Source of the DNA: Pseudomonas fluorescens
Lineage (GTDB): Bacteria > Pseudomonadota > Gammaproteobacteria > Pseudomonadales > Pseudomonadaceae
DNA: 64,000 nt
Assembly: GCF_902497855.1 (NCBI RefSeq)
Contig: NZ_CABVHU010000001.1
Span: 285,639 to 349,638 of the forward strand
Direction of reading: 5' to 3'
The notes beneath the pieces were generated by a model. It searched no databases and was not told the origin of the DNA. It saw only the letters and a list, made by a program, of their open reading frames with translations. A program made the translations under genes and the position numbers. Below are positions 26,197 to 34,781 of the stretch, one piece after another; positions within the stretch are counted from its first letter, which is position 1, and each line of letters opens with the position of its first letter.

Positions 26197-27345
26197 ATGC
26201 TTGCAACAGCCATTGAATCGATCGAGACGATCATCGTCGATCTGCCGACCATCCGCCCGCACAAGCTGGCGATGCACACCATGCAGAACCAGACCCTGGT
26301 GATCATTCGTGTGCGTTGCGCCGACGGCATGGAAGGCATCGGCGAATCCACCACCATCGGCGGCCTGGCCTACGGCAACGAAAGCCCTGAAAGCATCAAG
26401 ACCAATATCGATAAACATTTCGCGCCGCTGCTGCTGGGCCAGGACGCCAGCAACGTGAACGCCGCGATGTTGCGTCTGGAGCGCAGCATCCGTGGCAACA
26501 CGTTCGCCAAATCCGGCATCGAGACCGCGTTGCTCGACGCCCAGGGCAAGCGCCTCGGCTTGCCGGTCAGCGAATTGCTCGGCGGCCGCGTGCGTGATGC
26601 CCTGCCAGTGGCCTGGACCCTGGCCAGTGGCGACACCGCCAAGGACATCGCCGAAGCCGAACAAATGCTCGACCTGCGCCGTCACCGGATCTTCAAGCTG
26701 AAAATCGGCGCCGGTGAAGTCAACCGCGACCTGGCCCACGTCATTGCGATCAAGAAAGCCCTGGGTGATCGCGCCAGCGTGCGGGTCGATGTCAATCAGG
26801 CCTGGGATGAGGCAGTCGCCTTGCGTGCCTGCCGGATCCTGGGCACCAACGGCATCGATCTGATCGAACAACCGATCTCGCGCAACAACCGCTCCGGCAT
26901 GGCGCGTCTGAACGCCATGAGCCCGGCGCCGATCATGGCCGATGAGTCCATCGAATGCGTGGAGGATGCCTTCAACCTGGCGCGGGAAGGCGCGGCGTCG
27001 GTGTTTGCGTTGAAAATCGCCAAGAATGGCGGCCCTCGTGCCGTGTTGCGCACTGCGGCCATCGCCGAAGCGGCCGGTATTGCCCTGTACGGCGGCACGA
27101 TGCTTGAAGGTGGCGTCGGCACCCTGGCCTCGGCCCATGCCTTTGTCACCCTGAACAAACTGGCCTGGGACACCGAGCTGTTCGGTCCTTTGCTGCTGAC
27201 CGAGGACATTCTCGGCGAGCCGCTGGTCTATCGCGACTTCGAACTGCACGTGCCGAAAACACCGGGCCTGGGCCTGAGCCTGGATGAAGAGCGCCTGGCG
27301 TTTTTCCGTCGCGACAAATCTTCCACTGTCCTTCATCACGCCTGA
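26197..27345 (+). CDS. catB: Muconate cycloisomerase
   Basis: A 382-residue enolase-superfamily enzyme that converts cis,cis-muconate to (+)-muconolactone. It begins MLATAIESIETIIVDLPTIR and has the capping domain, then FKLKIGAG (with the catalytic KxK Lys pair), RVDVNQAWDEA (metal Asp), LIEQPISR (metal Glu) and ADESIE (metal Asp), in the barrel order expected for MLE enzymes. Start at 26197 matches known CatB N-termini. It is followed by catC 10 bp later and catA, forming catBCA. Confidence 0.95.
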   Translation: MLATAIESIETIIVDLPTIRPHKLAMHTMQNQTLVIIRVRCADGMEGIGESTTIGGLAYGNESPESIKTNIDKHFAPLLLGQDASNVNAAMLRLERSIRGNTFAKSGIETALLDAQGKRLGLPVSELLGGRVRDALPVAWTLASGDTAKDIAEAEQMLDLRRHRIFKLKIGAGEVNRDLAHVIAIKKALGDRASVRVDVNQAWDEAVALRACRILGTNGIDLIEQPISRNNRSGMARLNAMSPAPIMADESIECVEDAFNLAREGAASVFALKIAKNGGPRAVLRTAAIAEAAGIALYGGTMLEGGVGTLASAHAFVTLNKLAWDTELFGPLLLTEDILGEPLVYRDFELHVPKTPGLGLSLDEERLAFFRRDKSSTVLHHA

Positions 27346-27355
27346 GGAGTGCATC

Positions 27356-27646
27356 ATGCTGTTCCACGTAAAAATGACCGTGAACCTGCCGGTCGACATG
27401 AATCCCGAAGTCGCCGCCAGGCTCAAGGCTGACGAAAAAGCCCTGGCCCAGCGCCTGCAAGAGCAGGGCAAGTGGCGTCATCTGTGGCGCATCGCCGGGC
27501 TGTATGCCAATTACAGCGTATTCGATGTCGATAGCGTCCAGGAATTGCACGATCTGCTGATGCAGCTGCCGTTGTACCCGTATATGGCGATCGAAGTCAC
27601 CGCGATGTGCCGGCATCCTTCGTCGATTCGCGAAGATGACCGCTGA
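27356..27646 (+). CDS. catC: Muconolactone delta-isomerase
   Basis: A 96-residue enzyme starting MLFHVKMTVNLPVDMNPEVA and carrying QGKWRHLWRIAGLYANYSVF and LPLYPYMAIEVTAM. It converts muconolactone to beta-ketoadipate enol-lactone and works as a homodecamer of ferredoxin-like subunits in characterised homologues. The family's usual length is about 96 residues. The gene follows catB by 10 bp with a TGAGGAG-type binding site. Confidence 0.96.
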   Translation: MLFHVKMTVNLPVDMNPEVAARLKADEKALAQRLQEQGKWRHLWRIAGLYANYSVFDVDSVQELHDLLMQLPLYPYMAIEVTAMCRHPSSIREDDR

Positions 27647-27701
27647 ACCCAGCCTGTTCAGTTCGCTACGCTAATAATTACAAGATGAGGAACCCACCAA
27701 A

Positions 27702-28631
27702 ATGAACGTCAAGATTTCCCATACTGCCGAAGTACAAAAGTTTCTCGAAGAGGCCAGCGGCCTGCTCAACGATGCAGGCAACCCGCGCACCAAGGCCCTG
27801 GTCTACCGCATCCTGCGTGACTCGGTGAATATCATCGAAGACCTGGCCGTGACTCCGGAAGAGTTCTGGAAAGCCGTCAACTACCTCAACGTGCTGGGTG
27901 CGCGCCAGGAGGCAGGGTTGCTGGTGGCCGGTATTGGTCTGGAGCATTATCTCGACCTGTTGATGGACGCCGAAGACGAGCAGGCCGGCAAGGCTGGCGG
28001 CACGCCGCGGACCATCGAAGGCCCGCTGTACGTGGCCGGGGCGCCGCTGTCGGAAGGCCAGGCACGTCTGGACGACGGCGTCGATCCGGGTGTGGTGCTG
28101 TTTATGCAAGGCCAGGTCAAGAACACCGACGGCGAACCCCTGGCCGGTGCGGTGGTGGATGTCTGGCACGCCAACACCGGCGGCACCTACTCCTACTTCG
28201 ATACCACACAATCGGAATTCAACCTGCGTCGGCGCATCGTCACCGATGCCGAAGGTCGCTATCGCTTGCGCAGCATCGTGCCGTCCGGCTACGGTTGCCC
28301 GCCGGACGGTCCGACCCAGCAGCTGCTCGATCAACTGGGCCGTCATGGCCAGCGTCCGGCGCATATCCACTTCTTCATCTCGGCGCCGGATCATCGCCAC
28401 CTGACCACCCAGATCAACCTCGATGGCGATCAATACCTGCACGACGATTTTGCCTATGCCACCCGTGACGAGCTGATCGCCAAGATCACCTTCAGCGACG
28501 ATCAGGCGCGGGCAGCGGCCCATGGGGTGAGCGGTCGTTTTGCCGAAATCGACTTCGATTTCACCTTGCAGGCCTCTGCACAACCCGATGAACAGCAGCG
28601 TCACGAGCGGGTTCGCGCGCTCGAGGACTGA
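27702..28631 (+). CDS. catA: Catechol 1,2-dioxygenase
   Basis: A 309-residue intradiol dioxygenase that cleaves catechol to cis,cis-muconate using non-haem Fe(III). The N-terminal helical linker domain (residues 1-100) is followed by the beta-sandwich catalytic domain. Iron ligands are visible as the Tyr in GPLYVAGAP, the Tyr in SGYGCPPDGPT and the two His residues in RPAHIHFFISAPDHRHLTTQ. Third gene of catBCA, 55 bp after catC, followed by a strong hairpin at 28654-28685. Confidence 0.96.
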   Translation: MNVKISHTAEVQKFLEEASGLLNDAGNPRTKALVYRILRDSVNIIEDLAVTPEEFWKAVNYLNVLGARQEAGLLVAGIGLEHYLDLLMDAEDEQAGKAGGTPRTIEGPLYVAGAPLSEGQARLDDGVDPGVVLFMQGQVKNTDGEPLAGAVVDVWHANTGGTYSYFDTTQSEFNLRRRIVTDAEGRYRLRSIVPSGYGCPPDGPTQQLLDQLGRHGQRPAHIHFFISAPDHRHLTTQINLDGDQYLHDDFAYATRDELIAKITFSDDQARAAAHGVSGRFAEIDFDFTLQASAQPDEQQRHERVRALED

Positions 28632-28653
28632 TATCCTCAAGCAATGGTCCCGG

Positions 28654-28685
28654 GCCACGAGATAACCAACCGTTTATCTCGTGGC
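28654..28685 (+). terminator. Stem-loop terminator after catA
   Basis: GCCACGAGATAA at 28654-28665 pairs with TTATCTCGTGGC at 28674-28685 (12-bp perfect stem, 8-nt loop) followed by TTTGCTTGTT. It probably ends the catBCA transcript and insulates benR. Confidence 0.8.
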
Positions 28686-28750
28686 TTTGCTTGTTACGAG
28701 CTCTGCCCCGCAAGACCGCAGCACCCTACAACAACAACGAGAGTGACCCG

Positions 28751-29710
28751 ATGATGCAAGCGCAATTGTTGAGTCAGCGCAGCACCGTATTCGACCACGC
28801 CGATCCTTACGCGGTGTCGGGCTACGTCAATCAGCATGTCGGTAACCATTGCATCCTGATGCCTCGGGCCGGGCGACCGTTGGCCAGTCTCAATCACCGC
28901 AAGTTTGCCAGCCTCGACCTCTGTCGCATCAGCTATGGCGGTAGCGTACGGGTCACCTCCGGTGCCCTGGAAAGCATCTATCACCTGCAAGTGTTGCTGC
29001 AAGGCAACTGCCTGTGGCGTGGCCACGGCCAGGAACACTACTTTGCCCCCGGCGAATTGCTGTTGATCAACCCCGACGATCCGGTGGACCTGACTTACTC
29101 CGACGATTGCGAGAAATTCATCCTCAAGGTCCCCACGCCGTTGCTCCAGTCCGTGTGCGATGAACAGCGCTGGCGGTACCCGGGGCAGGGCGTGCGGTTC
29201 CTGGAGAACCGCTATCAGCTCGACGAGCTTGAAGGTTTCGTCGGACTGCTGGCCATGATTTGCCAGGAAGCCGAGGCCACCGAGCACAATCCCAAGGTGC
29301 AGGAGTACTACGCGCAGATCATCGTCAACAAGATGCTCAGCCTGATGAAGACCAATGTCAGCCGCATCAGTCTCGGCTCACAGACCGCCACCTTCGAGGT
29401 GATCGCCGACTACATCGAGCGTAACCTCAAGCAGGACATCGACAGCGAAGAGCTGGCCCGCCAGGCGCGGATGAGCCTGCGCTCGCTCTATGGCTTGTTC
29501 GAACGCAACGCCGGCACCACGCCGAAGAACTACATCCGGCACAAGCGCCTCGAGCGCATCAATGCCTGCCTGAGCGACCCGACCTGCAACGTGCGCAATG
29601 TCACGGAGGTGGCGATGGATTACGGCTTCCTGCACCTGGGGCGGTTTTCGGACAACTACCGCAAGCAGTTCGGTGAGTTGCCCTCCGATACCCTCAAGCG
29701 CCGGCATTGA
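28751..29710 (+). CDS. benR: AraC/XylS-type activator BenR
   Basis: A 319-residue regulator starting MMQAQLLSQRSTVFDHADPY. The N-terminal region (about 1-200) is the AraC-type effector-binding cupin-like domain (HYFAPGELLLINPDDPVDLT) and the C-terminal residues 205-318 contain two helix-turn-helix motifs (SLRSLYGLFERNAGTTPKNY, VAMDYGFLHLGRFSDNYRKQ). BenR binds benzoate and activates benABCD. Its position directly upstream of benA, and the two BenR/XylS-type half-site repeats at 29865-29900, agree with this. Confidence 0.9.
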   Translation: MMQAQLLSQRSTVFDHADPYAVSGYVNQHVGNHCILMPRAGRPLASLNHRKFASLDLCRISYGGSVRVTSGALESIYHLQVLLQGNCLWRGHGQEHYFAPGELLLINPDDPVDLTYSDDCEKFILKVPTPLLQSVCDEQRWRYPGQGVRFLENRYQLDELEGFVGLLAMICQEAEATEHNPKVQEYYAQIIVNKMLSLMKTNVSRISLGSQTATFEVIADYIERNLKQDIDSEELARQARMSLRSLYGLFERNAGTTPKNYIRHKRLERINACLSDPTCNVRNVTEVAMDYGFLHLGRFSDNYRKQFGELPSDTLKRRH

Positions 29711-29735
29711 TCTCGTAAACGCCACTTCCTGTGTT

Positions 29736-29843
29736 GATCATTCCCACGCTCCCGCGTGGGAATGCCTCAACGGACGCTCCGCGTCCGCTCTTGGGACGCA
29801 GAGCGTCCCGGGCTGCATTCCCACGCAGAGCGTGGGAACGATC
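29736..29843. repeat. Long palindromic intergenic repeat, copy 2
   Basis: A 108-bp inverted repeat (GATCATTCCCACGCTCCCGC at the left, GCAGAGCGTGGGAACGATC at the right), homologous to the copy at 13309-13414 and with the same nested hairpins. It lies 25 bp after benR and ends 22 bp before the BenR operator. Confidence 0.9.
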
Positions 29844-29864
29844 CAACAGCCACCAGACTCCCTT

Positions 29865-29900
29865 TGCACAAAACGGATACAGGTCTGCACCCAGCGGATA
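29865..29900 (+). promoter_or_regulatory. Two BenR/XylS-type half-site repeats in the benA promoter
   Basis: TGCACAAAACGGATA at 29865-29879 and TGCACCCAGCGGATA at 29886-29900 both match the TGCA-N6-GGNTA consensus known for XylS/BenR. They are direct repeats with a 21-bp pitch (two helical turns), as at the XylS-dependent Pm promoter. A TAGCAT element at about 29924 could be the -10. Confidence 0.85.
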
Positions 29901-29962
29901 GTCCGCCCCATCCCCCCGTCCTAGCATGGCCCTGCCTGACAATAACAATGGAGGCGGTGGCC

Positions 29963-31327
29963 ATGACCCTGCGACCCGAATACCTGCATTCCCTGCTTGA
30001 AGACGATCCAGAGCAGGGCATCTATCGCTGCAAACGCGAGATGTTCACCGATCCACGGCTGTTCGACCTGGAGATGAAACACATCTTCGAAGGCAACTGG
30101 CTGTACCTCGCCCACGAAAGCCAGATCCCCAACAAAAACGATTTCTACACCACCACCATGGGGCGCCAGTCGATCTTCATCGCGCGCAACAAGGACGGTG
30201 TGCTCAATGCATTCCTCAACGCCTGCAGTCACCGCGGCGCGACGCTGTGCCGCCATAAGTCCGGCAACAAGAGCTCCTACACCTGCCCGTTCCACGGCTG
30301 GACCTTCAACAACTCCGGCAAGCTGCTCAAGGTCAAGGATCCGGCCGAAGCGGGTTACCCGGCCAGCTTCAACTGCGAAGGCTCCCACGACCTGACCAAG
30401 GTGGCGCGCTTCGAATCCTATCGCGGCTTCCTGTTCGGCAGCCTCAACGCTGATGTGCTGCCGCTGGTCGAGCACCTGGGTGAGTCGGCGAAGATCATCG
30501 ACATGATCGTCGATCAGTCCGCCGATGGCCTGGAAGTGCTGCGCGGATCCTCCAGCTACATCTACGAAGGCAACTGGAAACTCACCGCCGAAAACGGCGC
30601 CGACGGCTATCACGTCAGCTCCGTGCACTGGAACTACGCCGCGACCCAGAACCAGCGCAAGCAACGCGAAGCCGGCGATGACAATCCGACCATGAGCGCC
30701 GGCAGCTGGGCCAAGCAGGGCGGGGGATTCTACTCCTTCGACAAGGGCCACATGCTGCTCTGGACCCGCTGGGCCAACCCCGAGGACCGCCCGCTGTACG
30801 AGCGCCGCGACGAGCTGGCCCAGGACTTTGGCAAGGCCCGGGCTGACTGGATGATCGAGAACTCGCGCAACCTGTGCCTGTACCCGAACGTGTACCTGAT
30901 GGACCAGTTCAGCTCGCAGATCCGCATCGCCCGGCCGATCTCGGTCAACCGTACGGAAATCACCATTTACTGCATCGCCCCCAAAGGCGAAAGCGACCAC
31001 GCCCGTTCGAGCCGGATTCGCCAGTACGAGGATTTCTTCAACGTCAGCGGCATGGCCACCCCGGACGACCTGGAAGAGTTCCGCTCCTGCCAGACCAGTT
31101 ACGAAGGCAGCGCGACGGCCTGGAACGACATGTCCCGTGGTGCCGAGCACTGGGTCGAAGGCGCCGATGAGGCCGCGAAGGAAATCGATCTGCATCCGCT
31201 GCTCAGCGGCGTACGCACCGAAGACGAAGGCCTGTTCGTGCTGCAGCACAAATATTGGCAGCAGACCATGCTCAAGGCCTTGGCCGCCGAGCAGTCCGAC
31301 CTGATTGCAGTGGAGGCCGTGCAATGA
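29963..31327 (+). CDS. benA: Benzoate 1,2-dioxygenase large (alpha) subunit
   Basis: A 454-residue ring-hydroxylating oxygenase component. The Rieske [2Fe-2S] motif is [14 protein letters not shown] followed by CPFHGWTF (C-x-H...C-x2-H) at about residues 90-125. The mononuclear-iron site is [16 protein letters not shown] at about 210-226, with a downstream Asp. It dihydroxylates benzoate to a cis-diol using electrons from BenC. The ATG at 29963 has GGAGGCGGTGGCC upstream and gives family-typical length. Stop overlaps benB by 4 bp. Confidence 0.96.
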   Translation: MTLRPEYLHSLLEDDPEQGIYRCKREMFTDPRLFDLEMKHIFEGNWLYLAHESQIPNKNDFYTTTMGRQSIFIARNKDGVLNAFLNACSHRGATLCRHKSGNKSSYTCPFHGWTFNNSGKLLKVKDPAEAGYPASFNCEGSHDLTKVARFESYRGFLFGSLNADVLPLVEHLGESAKIIDMIVDQSADGLEVLRGSSSYIYEGNWKLTAENGADGYHVSSVHWNYAATQNQRKQREAGDDNPTMSAGSWAKQGGGFYSFDKGHMLLWTRWANPEDRPLYERRDELAQDFGKARADWMIENSRNLCLYPNVYLMDQFSSQIRIARPISVNRTEITIYCIAPKGESDHARSSRIRQYEDFFNVSGMATPDDLEEFRSCQTSYEGSATAWNDMSRGAEHWVEGADEAAKEIDLHPLLSGVRTEDEGLFVLQHKYWQQTMLKALAAEQSDLIAVEAVQ

Positions 31328-31812
31328 CTATCACCTATGAAGCCGTGCGCGACTTTCTCTATCGCGAAGCCCGCTACCTCGACGACCGGCAATGGGATGA
31401 GTGGCTGGAATTGTATGCAGCGGACGCCACGTACTGGATGCCCTCCTGGGACGACAACGACGAGCTGACCGAAGACCCGCAGCGGGAAATCTCGTTGATC
31501 TGGTACGGCAACCGCACCGGCCTGGAAGACCGCGTGTTCCGGATCAAGACCGAGCGCTCCAGCGCCACCATGCCGGACACCCGTACCTCCCACAACATCA
31601 GCAACATCGAGCTGCTCGAACAAGCCGACGGATTGTGCAAGGTGCGCTTCAACTGGCACACCCTGAGCTTTCGCTACAAGACCGTCGACAGCTATTTCGG
31701 CAGCAGTTTCTACACCCTCGATGTGCGCGGGGAAAACCCGCTGATCAAGGCCAAGAAAGTGATCCTGAAGAACGACTACGTTCGCCAGGTCATCGATGTT
31801 TACCATTTGTGA
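31324..31812 (+). CDS. benB: Benzoate 1,2-dioxygenase small (beta) subunit
   Basis: A 162-residue protein with the SnoaL/NTF2-like fold of dioxygenase beta subunits: [20 protein letters not shown] at the start, then [19 protein letters not shown] and the C-terminal [20 protein letters not shown]. It forms the alpha3-beta3 hexamer with BenA and has a structural role. Its ATG overlaps the benA stop (ATGA). Confidence 0.96.
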   Translation: MTITYEAVRDFLYREARYLDDRQWDEWLELYAADATYWMPSWDDNDELTEDPQREISLIWYGNRTGLEDRVFRIKTERSSATMPDTRTSHNISNIELLEQADGLCKVRFNWHTLSFRYKTVDSYFGSSFYTLDVRGENPLIKAKKVILKNDYVRQVIDVYHL

Positions 31813-31822
31813 GGCTGCCGTC

Positions 31823-32836
31823 ATGACCCATTCCATTGCGTTCAACTTCGAAGACGGCGTCACCCGCTTTATCGACGCCAATGCCGGTGAAACCGTGGCC
31901 GATGCCGCGTACCGCCAGGGTATCAACATTCCGCTGGACTGCCGTGACGGCGCCTGCGGCACTTGTAAATGTTTTGCCGAAGCCGGTCGCTATGACCTGG
32001 GCGAGGAATACATCGAAGACGCCCTCAGCAGCGATGAGGCCGAGCAAGGTTTTGTCCTCACCTGCCAGATGCGCGCCCTGAGCGATTGCGTGGTCCGCGT
32101 GCCAACCTCCTCGGAAGTCTGCCGCACCCGCCAGTCCAGCTACGACGCCACCATCAGCGCCGTGCGCCAGTTGTCCGACAGCACCATCGCGCTGTCGATC
32201 AAGGGCGAGGCCCTGAGCAAACTGGCGTTCCTGCCGGGGCAGTACGTGAACCTGGGGATTCCCGGCAGCGAGCAGACCCGCGCTTACTCGTTCAGCTCGT
32301 TGCAGCGTGACGGCGAGGTCAGCTTCCTGATTCGCAACGTGCCTGGCGGCCTGATGAGCAGCTTCCTCACCGGCATGGCAAAGGCGGGCGACAGCATGAG
32401 CCTGGCCGGGCCGTTGGGCAGTTTTTACCTGCGCGACATCCGCCGTCCGTTGTTGCTGCTGGCGGGCGGCACCGGCCTGGCGCCGTTTACCGCGATGCTG
32501 GAGAAAATCGCCGAGCAGGGCAGTGAGCATCCGTTGCACCTGATCTACGGCGTAACGAACGATTTCGACTTGGTGGAAATGGATCGACTGGAAGCCTTCG
32601 CCGCCCGCATCCCGAACTTCAGCTTCAGCGCCTGCGTGGCCAGCCCCGACAGCCGGCACCCGCTCAAGGGCTACGTGACCCAGCACATCGAGCCCAAGCA
32701 TTTGAACGATGGCGACGTCGACGTCTACCTGTGCGGCCCGCCGCCGATGGTCGAGGCCGTCAGCCAGTTCATTCGCGAACAAGGCATCGCCCCGGCGAAT
32801 TTCTACTACGAAAAATTTGCCGCCAGCGCAGCGTGA
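31823..32836 (+). CDS. benC: Benzoate dioxygenase reductase component
   Basis: A 337-residue electron-transfer protein. Residues about 1-90 hold a plant-type [2Fe-2S] ferredoxin domain (CRDGACGTCKC, C-x4-C-x2-C, with the fourth Cys in LTCQM), residues about 105-205 an FAD-binding domain (RAYSFSS), and residues about 205-337 an NADH-binding domain (LLLAGGTGLAPFTAML, CGPPPMV). It passes electrons from NADH to the BenAB oxygenase. The gene follows benB by 10 bp with GAGG before the ATG. Confidence 0.96.
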   Translation: MTHSIAFNFEDGVTRFIDANAGETVADAAYRQGINIPLDCRDGACGTCKCFAEAGRYDLGEEYIEDALSSDEAEQGFVLTCQMRALSDCVVRVPTSSEVCRTRQSSYDATISAVRQLSDSTIALSIKGEALSKLAFLPGQYVNLGIPGSEQTRAYSFSSLQRDGEVSFLIRNVPGGLMSSFLTGMAKAGDSMSLAGPLGSFYLRDIRRPLLLLAGGTGLAPFTAMLEKIAEQGSEHPLHLIYGVTNDFDLVEMDRLEAFAARIPNFSFSACVASPDSRHPLKGYVTQHIEPKHLNDGDVDVYLCGPPPMVEAVSQFIREQGIAPANFYYEKFAASAA

Positions 32837-32843
32837 GGTACAC

Positions 32844-33617
32844 ATGAACAGATTTCACGAAAAAGTCGCGTTGATTACCGGTGCCGCCCAGGGGATCGGT
32901 CGCCGGGTGGCCGAACGAATGGCGGCGGAAGGGGCGCAGTTGATCCTGGTCGACCGCTCGGAGCTGGTGTTCGAGGTGCAGAAGGAATTGGCGCAGGGTA
33001 GCCAGGTGCTCGCCCTGACCGCCGATCTTGAGCAATACGACGAATGCAGCCGGGTGATGCAAGCCGCCGTGGAGCGCTTCGGTCGCCTGGATATACTGAT
33101 CAACAACGTCGGCGGCACGATCTGGACCAAACCTTTCGAACACTACGAAGCACAGCAGATTGAAGCCGAAGTGCGTCGTTCGCTGTTCCCGACCCTGTGG
33201 TGCTGCCATGCCGCGCTGCCGTTCATGCTGGAACAGGGCAGTGGCGCCATCGTCAACGTGTCGTCCATCGCCACCCGCAGTGTCAATCGCGTGCCCTACG
33301 GTGCGGCAAAAGGTGGGGTCAATGCGCTGACCGCGTGCCTGGCGTTCGAAACCGCCGGTCGTGGCATTCGGGTCAACGCCACCGCACCCGGCGGTACCGA
33401 AGCGCCGCCGCGGGCCATCCCGCGCAACGCCGCGCAGCAAAGTGCCGAGGAGAAGGTGTGGTATCAGCAGATCGTCGACCAGACCCTCGACAGCAGTTTG
33501 ATGAAACGCTACGGCACACTGGATGAACAGGCCGCGGCTATCCTGTTTCTGGCCAGCGACGAAGCGTCCTACATCACCGGCATGACCCTGCCGGTCGGCG
33601 GTGGCGACCAGGGCTGA
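32844..33617 (+). CDS. benD: cis-1,6-dihydroxycyclohexadiene-1-carboxylate dehydrogenase
   Basis: A 257-residue short-chain dehydrogenase that oxidises the benzoate cis-diol to catechol with loss of CO2. The NAD-binding motif is TGAAQGIGR at residues 13-21, the NNVG motif at about 89-92, and the catalytic Ser, Tyr and Lys lie in VNVSSIATRS and PYGAAKGG around residues 140-160. It follows benC by 7 bp and completes benABCD; no benK, benE or benF transporter follows in this window. Confidence 0.94.
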   Translation: MNRFHEKVALITGAAQGIGRRVAERMAAEGAQLILVDRSELVFEVQKELAQGSQVLALTADLEQYDECSRVMQAAVERFGRLDILINNVGGTIWTKPFEHYEAQQIEAEVRRSLFPTLWCCHAALPFMLEQGSGAIVNVSSIATRSVNRVPYGAAKGGVNALTACLAFETAGRGIRVNATAPGGTEAPPRAIPRNAAQQSAEEKVWYQQIVDQTLDSSLMKRYGTLDEQAAAILFLASDEASYITGMTLPVGGGDQG

Positions 33618-33630
33618 CAGCTCTGGACAG

Positions 33631-33993
33631 CTAAAAGCGACGCTGAAACGCTTGGACGATTCTGAGCGTAGCGTCGCTTGTGTTCAGGTTTTGTATAGCG
33701 TCCAGCGGATACCAGATGCAATCGAAGATTTCATTTTGCGGCCGAGCCTCACCCGGGTTCAGTACCGAGGCCTCGTAGACGTGGTGTCGCGTATTGCCGG
33801 TTTGCAGCTCCATCAGATACAGCAGGCCGTCGACCCCAAGCCCGGTTTCTTCCCGAAGTTCGCGCATGGCCGCGTCGGCGATGGTTTCACCTCGCTCGAC
33901 TTTGCCGCCCGGCAGCATCCAGCGACTCCTTGGCTTGCGCACCAGCAAAATATGCCGATCCTGCTCGCAAATGACGGTTGCACGTACTTTCAT
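33631..33993 (-). CDS. NUDIX hydrolase
   Basis: A 120-residue protein with a complete Nudix box, [20 protein letters not shown] followed by TG (G-x5-E-x7-RE-x-x-EE-x-G). The short length and the [16 protein letters not shown] lead-in are like MutT-type pyrophosphatases. The substrate, an X-linked nucleoside diphosphate, is unknown. It is antiparallel to benD with 13 bp between the stops. Confidence 0.85.
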   Translation of the reverse strand: MKVRATVICEQDRHILLVRKPRSRWMLPGGKVERGETIADAAMRELREETGLGVDGLLYLMELQTGNTRHHVYEASVLNPGEARPQNEIFDCIWYPLDAIQNLNTSDATLRIVQAFQRRF

Positions 33994-34204
33994 GTGTCAC
34001 TTGATCGCCTGTTATCGTGAATCAGATGCAATATTCCGGCCTGAACCAGCCAGATCGCTGCTTGAGAGGTTGGAGTGGCGGGACGCAGGGAAAGTGCAAT
34101 CCAACTGCAACCACCGGCGCGACGTCTGGTCTGCATTTAAGTAAGGGGCAGGTGTAAGGTAATCAAGTCAATGGCGGCTGATCACTGCCGAACAGGAGGT
34201 AACC

Positions 34205-34408
34205 ATGAGTGCTCCCATGCTCAACAAGATGCACATGAACGGTTATGACGTACTCAGCGTAAACAACGGCCCGTGGCGGGTCTGCACCGAGGGTGACCGG
34301 CTCGGCGCGTTCGCCAGCAGGGAAGAGGCACTGGCCTTTGCGGCCTCTCTCCCCGGTTACAAGCCTCGGGCAAAAAAGCCCGCCAGCAGCCAGAAGACCG
34401 ATAAATAG
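34205..34408 (+). CDS. Small DUF2188-like protein
   Basis: A 67-residue protein with AGGAGGTAACC before the ATG, an unusually strong site. GPWRVCTEGDRLGAFASREE (residues 19-38) resembles the 506-709 protein and the DUF2188-like fold of short proteins that carry a strand-turn-helix. The C-terminus is basic (YKPRAKKPASSQKTDK). A hairpin terminator follows. Unknown function; small and possibly highly expressed judging by the strong ribosome binding site. Confidence 0.75.
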   Translation: MSAPMLNKMHMNGYDVLSVNNGPWRVCTEGDRLGAFASREEALAFAASLPGYKPRAKKPASSQKTDK

Positions 34409-34414
34409 CGCGCC

Positions 34415-34690
34415 TCAAGCCCCGGTTTGCCGGGGCTTGTCGTGTTCAGGCGGATTGTGCTGTTTTCGACTGATGGCCTTGGCTTTCACCTCTTCGGCAT
34501 AGCCTGCCAAACGCTGTTCGTCGCCCTGGAACAGGTCGCACAAGCGCAGGGCTGCCTGTGCATCCACATCATTGCCCGCCAGGCGCAACTGCTCCGCTAT
34601 GCGCAACAGCTCGACCGCCGACCATCGCAAGTCCGAGGCAACGCTTTGCAGGTCACGTCGAAGTTCGTTTTCCGATTCGTTAAGCCACAT
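34415..34690 (-). CDS. Small helical protein of unknown function
   Basis: A 91-residue protein starting MWLNESENELRRDLQSVASD, with AGGAGGTCATT as a strong ribosome binding site at the ATG (34690). Predicted mostly alpha-helical with heptad-like hydrophobics (LRWSAVELLRIAEQLRLAGN), and a Lys-rich, His-rich C-terminus. Its 3' end overlaps the terminator hairpin shared with the converging small gene. Family not recognised. Confidence 0.65.
   Translation of the reverse strand: MWLNESENELRRDLQSVASDLRWSAVELLRIAEQLRLAGNDVDAQAALRLCDLFQGDEQRLAGYAEEVKAKAISRKQHNPPEHDKPRQTGA
34416..34439. terminator. Stem-loop between converging small genes
   Basis: CAAGCCCCGG pairs with CCGGGGCTTG (10-bp stem, TTTG loop). 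It lies just after the plus-strand gene ending at 34408 and at the extreme 3' end of the minus-strand gene ending at 34415. No long T-run, so efficiency is uncertain. Confidence 0.65.
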
Positions 34691-34781
34691 AATGACCTCC
34701 TGATAAGCTCCGCTACGAAATTTTAGTCCCATTTCGGCGGGGGAGCGTCATGTTCGTCCGATCCCGAATAGAACCGCAATC

